DNA of 64,000 bases from Owenia fusiformis. Its lineage: Eukaryota > Annelida > Polychaeta > Sabellida > Oweniidae. A program made the translations under genes and the position numbers. The number at the start of each line of letters is the position of its first letter. Positions within the stretch are counted from its first letter, which is position 1. The stretch lies in the NCBI GenBank assembly GCA_903813345.2, contig CAIIXF020000001.1, positions 38,965,366 through 39,029,365 on the forward strand. Direction: 5' to 3'. The notes beneath the pieces were generated by a model, which did not search any database, was not told the origin of the DNA, and saw nothing but the letters and a program-made list of their open reading frames with translations. Positions 47,101 through 55,200 of the stretch are shown here, in pieces.

Positions 47101-47536
47101 GGTGCTGTATCGTACCATAGCTGAAATAGTACTGTTGCGAATTGACTATGTAATTTTCACGATCATCCTTGGAGCACATCCGTGCAATAGTTCAGATGAT
47201 GTTTGACAATAGGACCATAACCCTGTTCTTAAAACAGTCAATAGAATAATGTTGAGAAAGGTCCAATTCCTTCTTTGTGTGTAATATGTATAAAATTCTG
47301 TTGGTGTATTCCAGGGGATAGTAAGCCATGCACAAAGTCAACTGACTGATCCAGATGAGATGTCATATCTACAGGGTGACTACAATCATGGAGACTACAA
47401 TATACAGGGTGATTATACAGCTTCTGTGGATATAGCTGACTTGGTTCAGGTTGATGAGCTCTCTATGAGCAATGGAAGTATAATGAGCTACATAGACTGG
47501 GATGCTGTAGATGATCTTATTGCTGATGTTAAATAG
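8099..47536 (+). CDS. CPLANE1: CPLANE1 (JBTS17/C5orf42) orthologue, complete, 37 coding exons, 3,528 residues
   Basis: Exons: 8099-8179, 8672-8807, 9159-9269, 9631-9833, 9940-10049, 10543-10791, 11907-12089, 12475-13698, 14295-14476, 14605-14679, 14878-15056, 15399-15567, 15801-16020, 16303-16481, 16767-16993, 17638-17793, 18259-18486, 19043-20826, 21483-21590, 22166-22511, 22718-24031, 26101-26367, 26678-26750, 27240-27382, 28112-28319, 28812-28902, 31237-31390, 33691-33816, 35513-35640, 41370-41621, 42674-42899, 43140-43314, 43580-44007, 44256-44466, 44696-44959, 45804-45958, 47315-47536. All junctions are GT-AG and in phase. Landmarks match vertebrate CPLANE1: IKRKKPWPRFAWLG at the N-terminus, MRQRFSI followed by SDGYLVTVL, FYLPAPPLYCPQP, and SYIDWDAVDDLIADV at the C-terminus. 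The human protein is about 3,200 residues, so this one is slightly longer. CPLANE1 acts with FUZ, INTU and WDPCP in the CPLANE effector complex that recruits IFT-A components at the ciliary base (established knowledge). No frame break was found. Confidence 0.95.
8288..8490. repeat. Short palindromic MITE in CPLANE1 intron 1
   Basis: Left arm wording TACTTATTTTGGCGGATTTG and CCACTTAATTTGGCGGATTT is matched inverted by GGTGGATCTGCCAAATTAAA and CCACCAAATTAAGTAGAAGT. The element is about 200 bp with no coding content and lies between exons 1 and 2. Confidence 0.55.
10877..11731. mobile_element. Tc1/mariner-like element with long inverted arms and a transposase tail (CPLANE1 intron 6)
   Basis: The left end TAGGGTGTCTCAAAAAAATG and right end TTTTTTGAGACACCCTGTA are inverted copies. 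Matching continues inward for roughly 210 bp on each side and includes CCAATCAATATTTTCAGA. Between the arms, on the plus strand near 11355-11515, is a frame reading FLCGYLRECFNAHSKQKDLE then LKGNIQREIQNIPPELL, which looks like the C-terminal end of a Tc1/mariner transposase (pattern FFLWGYLK...LK.NI..EI). The catalytic region is absent, so it is non-autonomous. TA flanks both ends. Confidence 0.7.
13848..14280. repeat. 24-bp minisatellite, 18 copies (CPLANE1 intron 8)
   Basis: The unit is CATGATTGAATGTCCATG followed by TCTCAT. About 18 head-to-tail copies are nearly identical; one near 14075-14098 diverges (TTTCCATGTCGCAA). Because 24 is divisible by 3 and the unit lacks stops in several frames, long false open frames appear on both strands. 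The array ends only about 14 bp before the exon 9 acceptor at 14295. Confidence 0.95.
15665..15846 (+). repeat. 106-bp tandem duplication of the exon 13 acceptor and 5' end
   Basis: The wording ACCAAACTTAAACT-TTGTTTTGATTGCAG occurs at 15665 and again at 15771, exactly 106 bp apart, each followed by exon-like sequence. The second copy starts the real exon 13 at 15801 (EGRLLLVDRASITQAISEE). The first, from 15695, would read ESWVLLVDKARASITRAYSE but has no donor before the second copy, and reading through shifts frame to a stop near 15845. It is a relic or decoy acceptor. Confidence 0.85.
16974..17230 (+). repeat. 40-bp tandem array made from the exon 15 donor
   Basis: The last exon 15 codons and donor (CTACAGTCACTGAACTG then GTAAATA) are copied at 40-bp steps, at 16981, 17021, 17061, 17101, 17141, 17181 and partly 17221. 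The copies at 17061, 17101 and 17141 keep a perfect CTG-GTAAAT donor and a CTACAG acceptor-like motif. The first unit spans the exon-intron boundary at 16993. Confidence 0.9.
17314..17565. repeat. 35-bp minisatellite, about 7 copies (CPLANE1 intron 15)
   Basis: The unit reads GTACCACATATTGAGGTGTA then GTATGGACACAGGGT, with GTACC recurring every 35 bp from 17316 to 17526. The minus-strand open frames here (MVHPVSILHFN repeats in three frames) are produced by the repeat and are not genes. Confidence 0.9.
17985..18150. repeat. Dispersed CAGGCCCGTAGCCAGG repeat, partial copy (intron 16)
   Basis: The sequence starts CAGGCCCGTAGCCAGGATTT and continues with AAGGGGGTTCAGTTTTC and CACATTTGACAATTTTGGCC. 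The same words occur inverted at 53121-53330. It is a truncated copy of the hAT-like element annotated there. Confidence 0.65.
18681..18935. repeat. MITE with ACATCCTCC...GGAGGATGT ends (intron 17)
   Basis: The left end ACATCCTCCGACCACAGG and inner CAAAATCCAGAA are matched inverted by GATTCTGGATACCTGC and TTAGGAGGATGTG. The inside is GC-richer than the surroundings and has no coding frame. It lies directly upstream of a GTGGTGACA-type repeat end near the exon 18 acceptor. Confidence 0.55.
20975..21258. repeat. MITE with CAAAGGTGTAGCCAAG-type ends (intron 18)
   Basis: The left CAAAGGTGTAGCCAAG is matched inverted by CTAGCTACACCATTG at the right. The inside is AT-rich and non-coding. The GTAGCC-type terminus is typical of hAT-derived MITEs (family assignment is inference). 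Confidence 0.45.
22368..22472 (+). repeat. Coding 21-bp repeat, five copies, in CPLANE1 exon 20
   Basis: Five in-frame 21-bp units encode GDFGVHS, DNFEVQS, GNLGVQP, SNLGVQP and GDLGVQL. The DNA units are similar but not identical, so the array is old or under selection on the protein. Confidence 0.85.
24096..24330. repeat. MITE with GGTGGGTGCA blocks and CTGGGGAGATCACTG end (intron 21)
   Basis: It contains CAGGTGGGTGCAAAATTCTC, AAGTGGGTGCAAATAG and AGGTGGGTGCTGCACC, and ends GCTGGGGAGATCACTGA. A shorter inverted relative lies at 35702-35858, so it is a dispersed element. Confidence 0.6.
24913..25969 (-). mobile_element. Mariner foldback element with transposase remnant (CPLANE1 intron 21)
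   Basis: CAGGGTGTCCAATAAATAAG at the left and CTTATTTATTGGACACCCTG at the right are perfect inverted ends, flanked by TA. The arms match for about 370 bp each, including GGCGGGGCAAGTTTGTTTAC. The minus frame 25229-25606 reads LHWDNAPSHTA, HPPYSPDFAPSDFYLYAELK and FREWVNRHKKCVARDGHYAE, the C-terminal half of a mariner transposase with the second and third catalytic Asp (D34D spacing style). The N-terminal half and first Asp are missing. The right arm carries an inverted copy of the same C-terminal end, so the element looks like two 3' halves joined head to head. Confidence 0.85.
27500..27745. repeat. Hairpin-forming repeat (intron 24)
   Basis: GGTAATATTGTCGAATACAC then CCCGCAGGGCTAGGCA is matched inverted by TGCCTGGCCCTAGGGGGTGT then ATTTGACGATATTACACC, giving arms of about 40 bp around a short loop at 27503-27594. 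A related GGGGTATTCTTCGCGAATAT follows near 27720. It is non-coding. Confidence 0.6.
29118..31076 (+). mobile_element. Array 1: element with nine ~162-bp tandem units (CPLANE1 intron 26)
   Basis: Units containing GAAAATCCAAAATGGCTGCC, CTAATCAGATCTAGATTTTC and CATCCCTGAAAATTTGAAAT recur about every 162 bp from 29203 to 30496. The left edge has AATGTCCCCACCTATGGG and the right edge TATGTGGTGGGGACATAAT, short inverted ends. Before the right end is a GACGGACAGACAGACAGA simple repeat (about 30995-31030). This unit structure resembles bivalve pearl-like elements. The minus frame 30004-30309 is a repeat shadow. Confidence 0.8.
31707..33075 (-). mobile_element. Array 2: seven ~162-166-bp units, inverted relative to array 1 (CPLANE1 intron 27)
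   Basis: Units with AAGGTGGCCATTTTGGATTT, CCGTCCTAAAATCTTCACTT and CAAGACTTGTCTACAGGTTT recur from 31880 to 32930. Their reverse complement matches array 1 units (GAAAATCCAAAATGG, CTAATCAG, CATCCCTGAAAATTT, GTAGACAAG). The edges carry AGAGGTACGATATTGTAGTC and TTAGGTACGATATTGTTCAC. Exon 27 (31237-31390) lies between the two opposed arrays. Confidence 0.8.
33243..33427. repeat. Pogo/Tigger-like MITE (intron 27)
   Basis: It starts CAGTGAAACCTATAAAGTGG and ends CTTAAACAGGTTTTATTG, flanked by TA. Internal GTGGAACACC is repeated. About 185 bp, non-coding. The family assignment rests on the CAGTGAAACCT end. Confidence 0.5.
33585..33652. repeat. 22-bp tandem repeat, three copies
   Basis: ATTGCCTTTATTCATTATCT followed by AT is repeated three times, 35-100 bp before the exon 28 acceptor at 33691. 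Confidence 0.8.
34314..34913. repeat. 600-bp Tc1/mariner-like MITE (CPLANE1 intron 28)
   Basis: CAGGGTGTCAAATAAGTCC at the left is matched by GGGACTTATTTGACACCCT at the right, flanked by TA. No transposase similarity was seen inside. Its terminus is close to those of the elements at 24913 and 10877. Confidence 0.75.
35702..35858. repeat. Short MITE with CAGAGATCTCCC...GGGGAGATCACTG ends (intron 29)
   Basis: The ends CAGAGATCTCCCTAGCATT and ACTGGGGAGATCACTG are inverted copies. Internal GCACCCACTTGAAAATGAG matches the inverted element at 24096-24330. Confidence 0.6.
36083..37112 (-). mobile_element. Decayed mariner-like element with 20-bp terminal repeats (intron 29)
   Basis: GTTTGTTTCTTTTTGCTCTA at 36083 is matched inverted by TAGAGCAAAAAGAAACAAAC ending at 37112. 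On the minus strand (36730 to 36480) a broken frame reads WSEMVNELIKEHRLCIKI, stop, then TYEDICCSYSMIRSWFNKFK and STSKDGPRSG, stop. This resembles the N-terminal helix-turn-helix region of a mariner transposase ending in the DDPRSG-type linker. It is a pseudogene with in-frame stops. Confidence 0.5.
37507..38484 (-). CDS. Intronless GT11 galactoside alpha-1,2-fucosyltransferase-like protein nested in CPLANE1 intron 29
   Basis: A 325-residue open frame on the strand opposite CPLANE1. Residues about 15-32 (AIIPKLFITVFIFKVAL) form a signal-anchor segment, giving a type II Golgi topology. GRLGNLMFEYAGLYGL (60-75) matches the GT11 N-terminal motif, GVHVRRGD (193-200) is the GDP-fucose motif shared by alpha-1,2 and alpha-1,6 fucosyltransferases, and ISTGTFGWWAAFLA (277-290) is the GT11 C-terminal motif. 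DYFPKEWIAM closes the protein. The length and motif order fit FUT1/FUT2 (GDP-fucose to galactose, alpha-1,2). There is no break, so it looks functional. The single exon could be the ancestral form or a retrocopy. Acceptor specificity cannot be read from the sequence. Confidence 0.9.
   Translation of the reverse strand: MAKPHSSFANKIRLAIIPKLFITVFIFKVALDIHLESIKFNFDTTSGQENSEYLTVNFEGRLGNLMFEYAGLYGLANTNKKLPYMEIAPVTMKLKKIFNLSVPLMDDDSVNDVQEYHTDQLIWGKYSKQWNSLPKKRNLKIFYWLQSFKFFWHVKSQILQEFQFSSTINEKAVAILRTATMRKSGQPNVTLIGVHVRRGDIMIQSNLRRGYVPAPKRYFQNAMHHFNSSYPNCVFIVCTDDISWTKLHFPVNNNIIFSARSAEIDLAILSKCDHTIISTGTFGWWAAFLAQGSVIYYKHWPREHSNLELGFNNEDYFPKEWIAME
39090..39830. repeat. Degenerate ~30-bp minisatellite (intron 29)
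   Basis: The phrase GGTTCAAAGGGGTGTTGTAC then CTGGCTGATA recurs more than twenty times with substitutions and indels. It is non-coding and lies about 600 bp upstream of the fucosyltransferase start. Confidence 0.85.
41665..42595. mobile_element. Element with ATCCCATCGAACGAAGTTCGG end, CCGT microsatellite and AATGGCGGCC-type tandem core (intron 30)
   Basis: The left end ATCCCATCGAACGAAGTTCG then GAGGGAT can fold on itself. Next comes a CCGT/CGTA microsatellite (41708-41795), then four ~130-bp degenerate units with GATTTTGTTCATATTTGGTA and CATTTTGAAAAATGGCCGCC. The right end reads TTCGATGGGATTCGCTACGC. A decayed second copy lies at 50483-50735. The architecture parallels the other tandem-core elements in the window. 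Confidence 0.75.
45270..45760. repeat. Foldback repeat with a near-perfect internal hairpin (intron 35)
   Basis: ATGTGATACAGGAAATATTC then CAC at 45296 is matched inverted by GTGGAATATTTCCTGTATCA then CAT ending near 45364, around a 22-nt loop. Outer CATGTGATA words recur at the right end (45670-45750), and ATGACGTCAT occurs three times inside. A fragment of the same family is near 55935-56005. Confidence 0.65.
45990..46960 (+). mobile_element. Second copy of the GTGGTGACA tandem-core element, interrupted by other DNA (intron 36)
   Basis: It has GAAGTGGTGAATATTAGCC at the left, the TTCAAAATCATCTACAA and GATTTGACCTTCAATGAC words of the 7031-7670 element, and AGGTGGTGACATTTTTTCAT at the right. 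A block at about 46117-46620 (starting GCCCCCGATAAAACGGGCTA) is unlike the family and appears to be a nested insertion. Confidence 0.6.
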
Positions 47537-49060
47537 CTAAAGCTTGGTAGCTAGATGTGTGTATATCATATACATTTAGCTACATGTTCATCATAGCCCA
47601 TTTTAAATCTAGATTCTAGATATGTACCAAATCTAGATAATGTTTTTTTTGTTTTTTTTTGTTTTATTTATACAAAGAATACTTTTATAACAAGTGCACA
47701 TGTGCTTGTGTCTGGGCATTAGCATTATCAGCCACGTTATATGATGATAATCATTTAACAGTATTCAAACAAACACTAATATAGTAGTTGTATTTGTGGA
47801 GGGTTACAGTGGTGGGAGTGACCTAGACATTTTTTACATCCTTCAAAAAAGATGGCACTACATTTGAGGCTATTCACGTTTACAGCTTTAGGTAGTCTTT
47901 TATCACCATTGAGGATGAGAGAGAGTTTGTCTAGTTGTGATCTAGATCTATATTTGGTAGAATATTCTAGATCTATATATGGCAGAATATTATATGTTCA
48001 TATTTTTAATTCATTTTCAAATTCTGTCCAAAATGTTGATCTCAGATATGTGTTGAAAAGGTCTGAGCTGATTGCTATGTTTATCAAGCTAACTATTGAA
48101 GTTAATATAACTTTGGTGCATGCCTCTGCTAAAATTGATCCCTGGTTTAAACTATAGATCTAGCTTGACTGTAGGCCCTACCTCATGCTAGAAAGCTAAA
48201 GCTTAGAAATTATTTCAGTTTCATGAAAAATAGGGATTTCATATTCAGTCTAAAAAATACTTCATATCTAAAAAAATTGTGATATGGAATTATTTCTTTA
48301 ATAGATATCAATTCATTTAGATGATTTAATAATCAATTCCAATATTTTTGTGTAGCTTTGTCAAGCCATTGATTTTATATATTTTTATAAATCATTGTGA
48401 ACTTTCTACATTGTGCAGTTCTTGAAACCATCCTGCTTTATAATGTTTTCTGCTGTGTGTATAACAGTTATCTATGTTGTTCTCTAGGGATATTTTTTAT
48501 TTTTGTTCAGCTGTTCAGTAACTTATGACATTATGACAATTCTACTAATTTCTATGCATGATTTATAATTTTTATTTGTAAATCTCTAATTAGATTGATT
48601 TAACCTCTTATCTTGGATACCAGATCCTTCCTCTTTTTGCCAGTTATTGTCATTTAGTTTGGGATAGCTATGATAAACCCATCACATATTGTAATTTGTT
48701 TAAATGGATAATGGATACAAATTGTCACACTTTTGTAAGAAACCCTAGTTATCATGTCATTCTGGATATCCAGGTGGTTTTTAATATGAAACATTGCATT
48801 AAACTTAATACATTAAAACCTTCAAATATGGACACCTTTGGTTTGGTTTTCTCAAAGGGATGTTAACTTTTACATGTATATTGTACCTATTTCAAATATT
48901 TAAGATTTCAATAAACCCTATGGTGGTAGTTCAAATCCTCATTGATGACACCATATTGAATCGTAAACAATTTAAGGTGTTTATACAACATGTACTTTCT
49001 TGATGACAAGTGAAATAAATTCATCACTTTTCAATCTTTGTTTTTGTTAATGGGATAAAT
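47537..49060 (+). other. CPLANE1 3' UTR and downstream DNA
   Basis: AT-rich sequence follows the TAG stop. AATAAA hexamers at 48910-48915 and 49014-49019 are candidate polyadenylation signals. The open frame at 47852-48157 has no family resemblance and lies in this UTR. Confidence 0.5.
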
Positions 49061-49164
49061 TAAATTATCTTAGATGTACATGTACATTTTAAAGTAAAAT
49101 TTCTACAAGAATATATAAACTTGTTTGATAAAAGCAAAATAAAAACGTTTGTATTTTTGTTGGT

Positions 49165-49900
49165 ATTGTCTGATGTGATGTCCATATTCTATGGAAGTCC
49201 ATGCTTGTAATTTACAAAGGAGGAGGGAAAGTGTCACAACAGATTTCGGACAGTCATATGTTGGATTTTGGCTATTCTCTGAGGATTTAAACAAGTGCGT
49301 ATGTTAGATCAATGCATTACCTCCAGGAAAAGCACTCATAGAGATGATAAAATAATTTCATCTTTGATACAGGGGAGGTGCAAACAACCCACCCACGTTT
49401 TTTCTAAAATGTTCTGATTTTCAACCCCTTCCACCCCTTGTTTTTTCAATTTTTGTTGTATCAATATGTTGAGTTTTGACCACTTTAAAGGAATAAGTGA
49501 TTCCTTCAGGGGTTTTAAAGATATCCATTATGGGTGACCAAACTTAGCTGAAAGCAATGGATCACATGAGTTTTCCCTATGGGAAAATAACATGGGAAAT
49601 ATTGTTTTCCACTTAATCTAAAAGGAATCACTTATTCCTTTAAAGGGGTTAACTGTGTGTCAAAATGCAACATATTGATGCAGGAAAAATTAAAAAATCA
49701 GGAAAACATTTCAGAGAAAACATATGGGTGGGTTGTTTGCATCTATCCTGTCTTAAAGTTGAAATTATTTTATCATCTCTAGAAGTGCTTTTCCTGGAGG
49801 TAATGCATTCGCCTAACATATGTACCTGTTTAAATTCTCAGAAAATGGCCAAAATCTAACATATGACTGTCCGAAATCTGTTGCACTAATTTCCCCCCTC
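49165..49900. repeat. Palindromic foldback element
   Basis: The left arm (49225-49385) contains CAGATTTCGGACAGTCATAT and TACCTCCAGGAAAAGCACTC; the right arm (49780-49890) contains GTGCTTTTCCTGGAGGTA and ATATGACTGTCCGAAATCTG. GATAAAATAATTTCA also pairs with TGAAATTATTTTATC. A second, nested palindrome (GGAATAAGTGATTCCTT and AAAAGGAATCACTTATTCC) lies in the middle. No coding content. Confidence 0.75.
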
Positions 49901-50482
49901 ATTTGGTTCCAGCTCTTACTTCCCCCTTGTTTTGAAGAGATCTTTGTTGTTCAAATATTGTATAATTGTATCATCTGTAATCTTCCAAATAGATCAGATA
50001 TTGTATTGAAATTGCAATCGATATTGAAAAGTATTAATGTCAGTTGCAGCTTCCCAGTTTCATGTTTTTTTTCTAGGCACTCTACAAATACATAAAAATA
50101 TTGCAAAAAGTTTATTTTAGCGAAACTGCAACGTTACATACTAACTTATTGATTTCATGATGAGCTAGTTCTATCGATTATATCATCTAATTGAAACCCC
50201 ATGATTATATTCAGTTATCAAATAGTATTATATGGGTTATACTGTACTAGATATTTTTAATTTGATCTATTTTTTTAAATTGACATACTTTTTAAAAATG
50301 AGAAGAAAACACCATGATGTAAGGCCATCGAATGGTGCAATTTTTGTAAACTTTCAGAGCACATTGAAACTGAGTACAAGCTTTGGAAAACTGTTTTTAA
50401 TGGCATCTCATTATATTATTTAGTATCCCAATCTGATCCTATAAGATTGATATCACATACAGACAAAATAAGAGTACATTAT

Positions 50483-50735
50483 TATCCCATCAAATTTTGT
50501 TCATATTTTATATACATGTGCCCTATGTCAGTGGAAATTCTGCTTGAAAGCTGATTTTCAAAATGGAAGTTTGTTTTAAAATGGCGGCTATTTCAGTGCC
50601 AATTTTACAGTGATTTAGATAGAAATACTGTAATGTTAATACATTTTCAAGGAAGTGAAGTAATTTTGTAAAGTGGACAGCCAAGCACGTTTGATGGGAT
50701 TTGCCACCCTTGGCGTCGCTGTTGTCTAGCTTTGT
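50483..50735. repeat. Decayed copy of the ATCCCATCGAAC element
   Basis: TTATCCCATCAAATTTTGTT, CTTGAAAGCTGATTTTCAAA and TTGATGGGATTTGCCACCC correspond to the element at 41665-42595, with most of the tandem core lost. Confidence 0.6.
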
Positions 50736-50954
50736 AAGTTCCCTTTCAAGAAATGGCAGCATATTGTTATAGCCACCATTTTTACTGGCATTCGGTGTTT
50801 GATTTATATACAGTAGCTAGGTAGAACCAATTCAGTATTTATAAATATTAAATATAGATCTCTGATGAGATGGACTATAGACTTACTGGGTCCCCTTCCA
50901 TATCAGATATATATACAATATGTATATATCTAAAGACCTTACAGGTTCATTAAT

Positions 50955-51060
50955 AAACAATGCAAAATGTCACCACCTGCCATTTGTTACAGACACTGAA
51001 CATCAGTCACTGTCCACAAAAAAAGTTAGAGACTATAACAATATGTCACCACTTTAAGGT
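50955..51060. repeat. Minimal GTGGTGACA-family copy
   Basis: AAAATGTCACCACCTGCCAT and ATATGTCACCACTTTAAGG bracket about 100 bp that includes TTACAGACACTG. It looks like a solo end copy of the family at 7031-7670. Confidence 0.5.
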
Positions 51061-51169
51061 AGACTAGGTAAATGGCAGAAGAGTGGGTTGCATCAACTTG
51101 TCAGACAAGACTGCAGAAATGGCCACCTCATGATATACCTTGATTAGCCAAAAAGTACCATGATGTAAA

Positions 51170-51800
51170 TTCTGAGGGTGAAACCCCTCCCCTTGCTTTT
51201 TGGGTTTGCGCTAGCAGTGATGGGGGGGAGGGGTACACTGTGTATAAACCTTGACGGGGATCCTCTGTCCACATGGGGTACCTTTTTGACATTTGGTATG
51301 GCAATGGACCCAAATTTTAGGATCTGGTATAAGAATGCCCCCCCCCCCAAAAAAAAAAATTACTTGAGGTATGGCAATGGTCAGATTTTTCCACTTTCTA
51401 GTCTGAGAATGGTCAGGGAAAATATATAAACTCAAACTTGTCGTGTGACATTCGTCCCGTAGCTACATGTCACATATCCTTAATTTCAGGTTGTTTTGGA
51501 TCGTTTTCCTCAAAGATCTGCCTTCTTCTTGGGGCCTCAGTGTGTGTTTTCTTGGCATTGGTCCCTATATTTGGGCATTTGGTATGGCATTGATCCTATA
51601 TTTAGATATTTTGTATGGCAATGGTCTTACATTTGGTATGGCTTTTGAGCTTTTTTTGGTTGGTATGGGAACACATTGAACTTTGACAGATTGGTATGGG
51701 AATATATTGATATCTGAGGGTTCAGCCTAGGACCCCCGCTGAATGTTGTATGAAGTGAACCCCCTGGGTGGGAAACTCAAATAGTTTGTTGGCTACGCCC
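51170..51800. repeat. Dispersed repeat with GGTATGGCAATGG words
   Basis: TTTGGTATGGCAATGG-like blocks recur four or five times, and a C-run followed by an A-run sits near 51340. GGCTACGCCCATG closes the region. No gene is seen; short open frames here have stops in every relative. Confidence 0.4.
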
Positions 51801-52279
51801 ATGTATAGTCTTCACAATTTATGTTAATCAAAAGCTTAGAATTGTTAAAAAGAGGAAAACAACTCCTCGTCCATCTTCACTTTCCTGGGGAATGTTGCTC
51901 CTCAAACTTTCCGAAAGTCGTATACGCGACCTGTCAAATGTGTGATGCTTTTAAAAATCCCGCCAAGAACTCTATAATTGTCCAACCAATCAAAATGAAA
52001 GTAGGTCAAGGCAATAATTGAATAACATCCGGGAACTTTTGTACTTCAGGTCAGCCATATTGAAAAGCGATTCACGAGTTGAAAAAGTAAACCTTCAAAG
52101 ACGATAATTTTCGGAGGATCCCGATGGATTTATGGATATATTCTCCAATCATATCAGAAGAAGTTGGGTTCCAATACCATTGTGGTCTGTTTTGAGACGT
52201 GTTGAAAACTGAAAATGACGATTCAAACGACATTGTTGAATGTGTAAAATCGAAATGAAAACTTGTTTGTGGAGTATTT

Positions 52280-55200
52280 ATGAAAACAACAACAATGTTT
52301 ATTCGATCGATGCAGGTCGTTGTCATTACTGCCTTTATAGGTGCGTATAGTTTTAATGTTTTAGGAATAGTGTCTATATGTTTATATAGAGGCCTTTCAT
52401 CTAGATTGGCCTTTGATGCACAATCCAAAGAAGTGTGAAAGCTAAGATGGTCAATCAAAACAAAATGGCCACACTTGACCTAAGAGAATGAATGGCTGGA
52501 ATATATTTATTTTGAGGTGTAAAATGACATCAGAATAACCTTGTCATTTCTTATTTGTTGTTTCAGAACTGCAGTTTCATGTCTAAATCACTACAGTCAC
52601 CTGTTTTCTAGTGTACGACAGTTTCAATCACTTTCTGCATTTGTGAGCTTTTCAAGCTTCGACTGGCCAACAGAATACTGTGTTTATATAATGTTTCATT
52701 GTTCTTATCATGTTGTTCATGTTTTGGTGAATTCAGGATCGGAATTACATATATTGGCCCATGGTGTTATACTATAGCTCTATTCCAATCAGTTCTGTTA
52801 TGATGAATTGGCTCCTGTCCAAAATGTCTCCATATGATGATCTCTATCAAGATTCAGTAGTGTCACCATATGTCATTTCTTCAAAATATCACATTTGTCT
52901 AAAAAAGCAAGTTGATATGATTTTTAGTGTTCCCAAATCAGGAAATATATGTTGCAATGATTATATTGATGGTGGAAAATGTCAGTTTCAGTTTCCCAAG
53001 ATGAGGATAAGGAATCAGTAGGTTTAGAGTAGGCCCATACATGGAAATGGGAAATTCTTGATAAAATCTCTCCTGTACCTTTTACTGTTAGAGATAAAAA
53101 ACCTTTAGAACAGCTACCCAGGCCCGTAGCCATGGGGGGTTCGCAGGGTTCGGGCGAATCCCCCTGGCCAAAAATTCTTTTAAAATTGTGCAGTTTTCCA
53201 TTATTTTGAGCACTTCTCGAGTGATTTTAGCCATATTTGGGCCAAAATTGTCAAATGTGAACCCCCTGGAAATCTTTGGAAACTGAACCCCCTTGGCAAA
53301 TCATGGCCCGGCTAGGTCTAACCTCCATGACCATTTTGCCTTTGATGCGTTAATTTAATCGTTCAGCAGGTTTCGACAAGCGGAACAAATTAAACCCTGA
53401 AAACATGGCAATATTACACAAAGAATGTGATTCAAACATGCATACATACCTTATAAACACATACACCCCGTCCCGTATCCCCCTTAGACCCTATTGATGC
53501 ATAATTACGAAAATATTGGAGACAGGTTTGGAAATGACGAAAATGTCGGTCAGTTTCGGTAACATCGAAATTGCAAATCGTTTCAGGAATTAACCGTCAT
53601 CACGGCACTGCATTAACGAACAGTGGGTTTGCAATTAATAACTGTTTTGCGTGTATACACGCGCTATATAAATTAATCAAAGATACCTGTTATCCTCAAA
53701 ATTGATCTTTTTATCCCGAGTAATCGCGATGATAATTATCAATCTATTTGACAACGATTTCGTTTCGCTGGTAGTTTAATTTTACGATCCGGGACACTCA
53801 GACGAACAGACACAATGACGGACATGCGGAATGTCACTTTAGAGATTGGTAAGTGTAGCCTCATTTTACTCGTATAAATGAACATTTAACACAAAAATAT
53901 TGTGTTAAATCGCTTGATGTTATGTGTTTTTATATTATTGTCAAGTATCAGTTGCACGTTATCGCGGAAAAATGGTTTCGATGGATTCAGAACTTGCATC
54001 AAAGGAAAGAATAGTAAGGAGGTTAAACTCAATAATGGCCCCAAAAATTCCTAATAATAAAGAACGCCGTTATTGAGTTTAACGACGTTGAACTAGGCTA
54101 CGGGCCTGCTACCATTGCCTATATACATGTACTTTGAATATGAAATAAAGGCCAGCTTTATGAAAGTATGAATTTTGTGACTATAATTCAGATACTTATT
54201 CATGCTTGCTTATAAATTTGAAATGGGAAATTCTTTTTGTGCGCCTTTTCTGAAATTTGAAATTGAGATATTTTGTTCAGTATGGTTATTGGAATGTAGT
54301 AGTACACATACACTGTATATACTTTGGATAGATACAGATGAACATCTGTTGTGAACCAGTAATTACTGAATTTTTGACGTTCAGTATTCAAAATGAATAT
54401 AGTGCAAGGTATGGTTTATATAAGTAATTATGTGTAGTGTAAATCTGTCAACCAGGACTTATTTTACAGTATTAAAATCACTTCAATACAAGCAAGTTGG
54501 TCTCCATTAATAAACATAATCAATTATATTAAATAAAATAAGTTATGTTTGAAACTGACAAACATTCTAAGTCCCCATTAATAAAAATGATAATTAGTGT
54601 TTATTAAATAATGTTTATTAAAAAACTGGACAAAATAGTTCTATTTGTATACATATTAATTCGTAAACAGTACATATATTGGTGTTGGTATTCTCATGCT
54701 ATGTTGTAACATTACTGCTGTTTACAGTTAGGTATGGATTAAGATAGCGTCTGGGGCAATGTGTTTCTAGACAGAGTAGCATTTGGCTTAATTTGGAAGT
54801 TAAACCTTACAAAGCTGTTATACTACATGATAATCATTTCATGATTTGGAATTCGCATTTATCTCTACATTATCATTTTCTTTGTATGAAAAGGATAATT
54901 ATTAATGACCTTGATCTTTCATACAATATTAGTAATACATACTTGTAGCATAGCTGTGCATAGAAGAGCTACCATGGAGTGGACTGGCTGATGTGAAAGT
55001 TTCACAGACAAAACGATCTGCTTGTTGAAACCTCCTGGAAGGAAGAAGTTATCCTTCACCTTTGGAGTCTCGTGTTGTGTTTAAGAGTTTCATCATGAGG
55101 GTTATTTCAATAGACTAGATGCGAGTAGAAATAATCTTGATTTACGTCATCAAAAATTCAAAATTCAGTCAAACTGATGTCATATTTGGAATTTACATGT

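Larger units (their letters stand above)
26101..47536 (+). other. CPLANE1: CPLANE1 exons 22-37: C-terminal half (residues about 2489-3528)
   Basis: The sixteen mostly small exons (73-428 nt) are separated by long repeat-filled introns. Exon 27 has a Gln/Met-rich helix (AAMQAQLEQMGDQLQAIDQM). Exon 30 carries the conserved LTGLSGISDIIGEVL and VGLTEKEMLHLK. Exon 31 has an Arg/Gln-rich helix around RKRLHAWMAERKQQQ, and exon 32 a predicted coiled coil from MKEIQELENSR to RKQAERLMGEIL. Exon 35 has RPLTYTERLKQLQP and KTYTQQLQEINA, matching repeats of that kind near the human C-terminus. The protein ends in the acidic, Trp-containing DWDAVDDLIADVK. Confidence 0.85.

Noticed and set aside
47852-48157. 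101-residue frame after CPLANE1
   Set aside because: It lies in the 3' UTR, has no family features and an ordinary AT-rich composition.
53814-53848. ATG-led mini-exon with GTAAGT donor as the main first exon of the receptor gene
   Set aside because: Phase fits, but it encodes no signal peptide and lies inside a mobile element. The exon at 52280-52340 fits better. Kept only as a possible alternative promoter in the findings.
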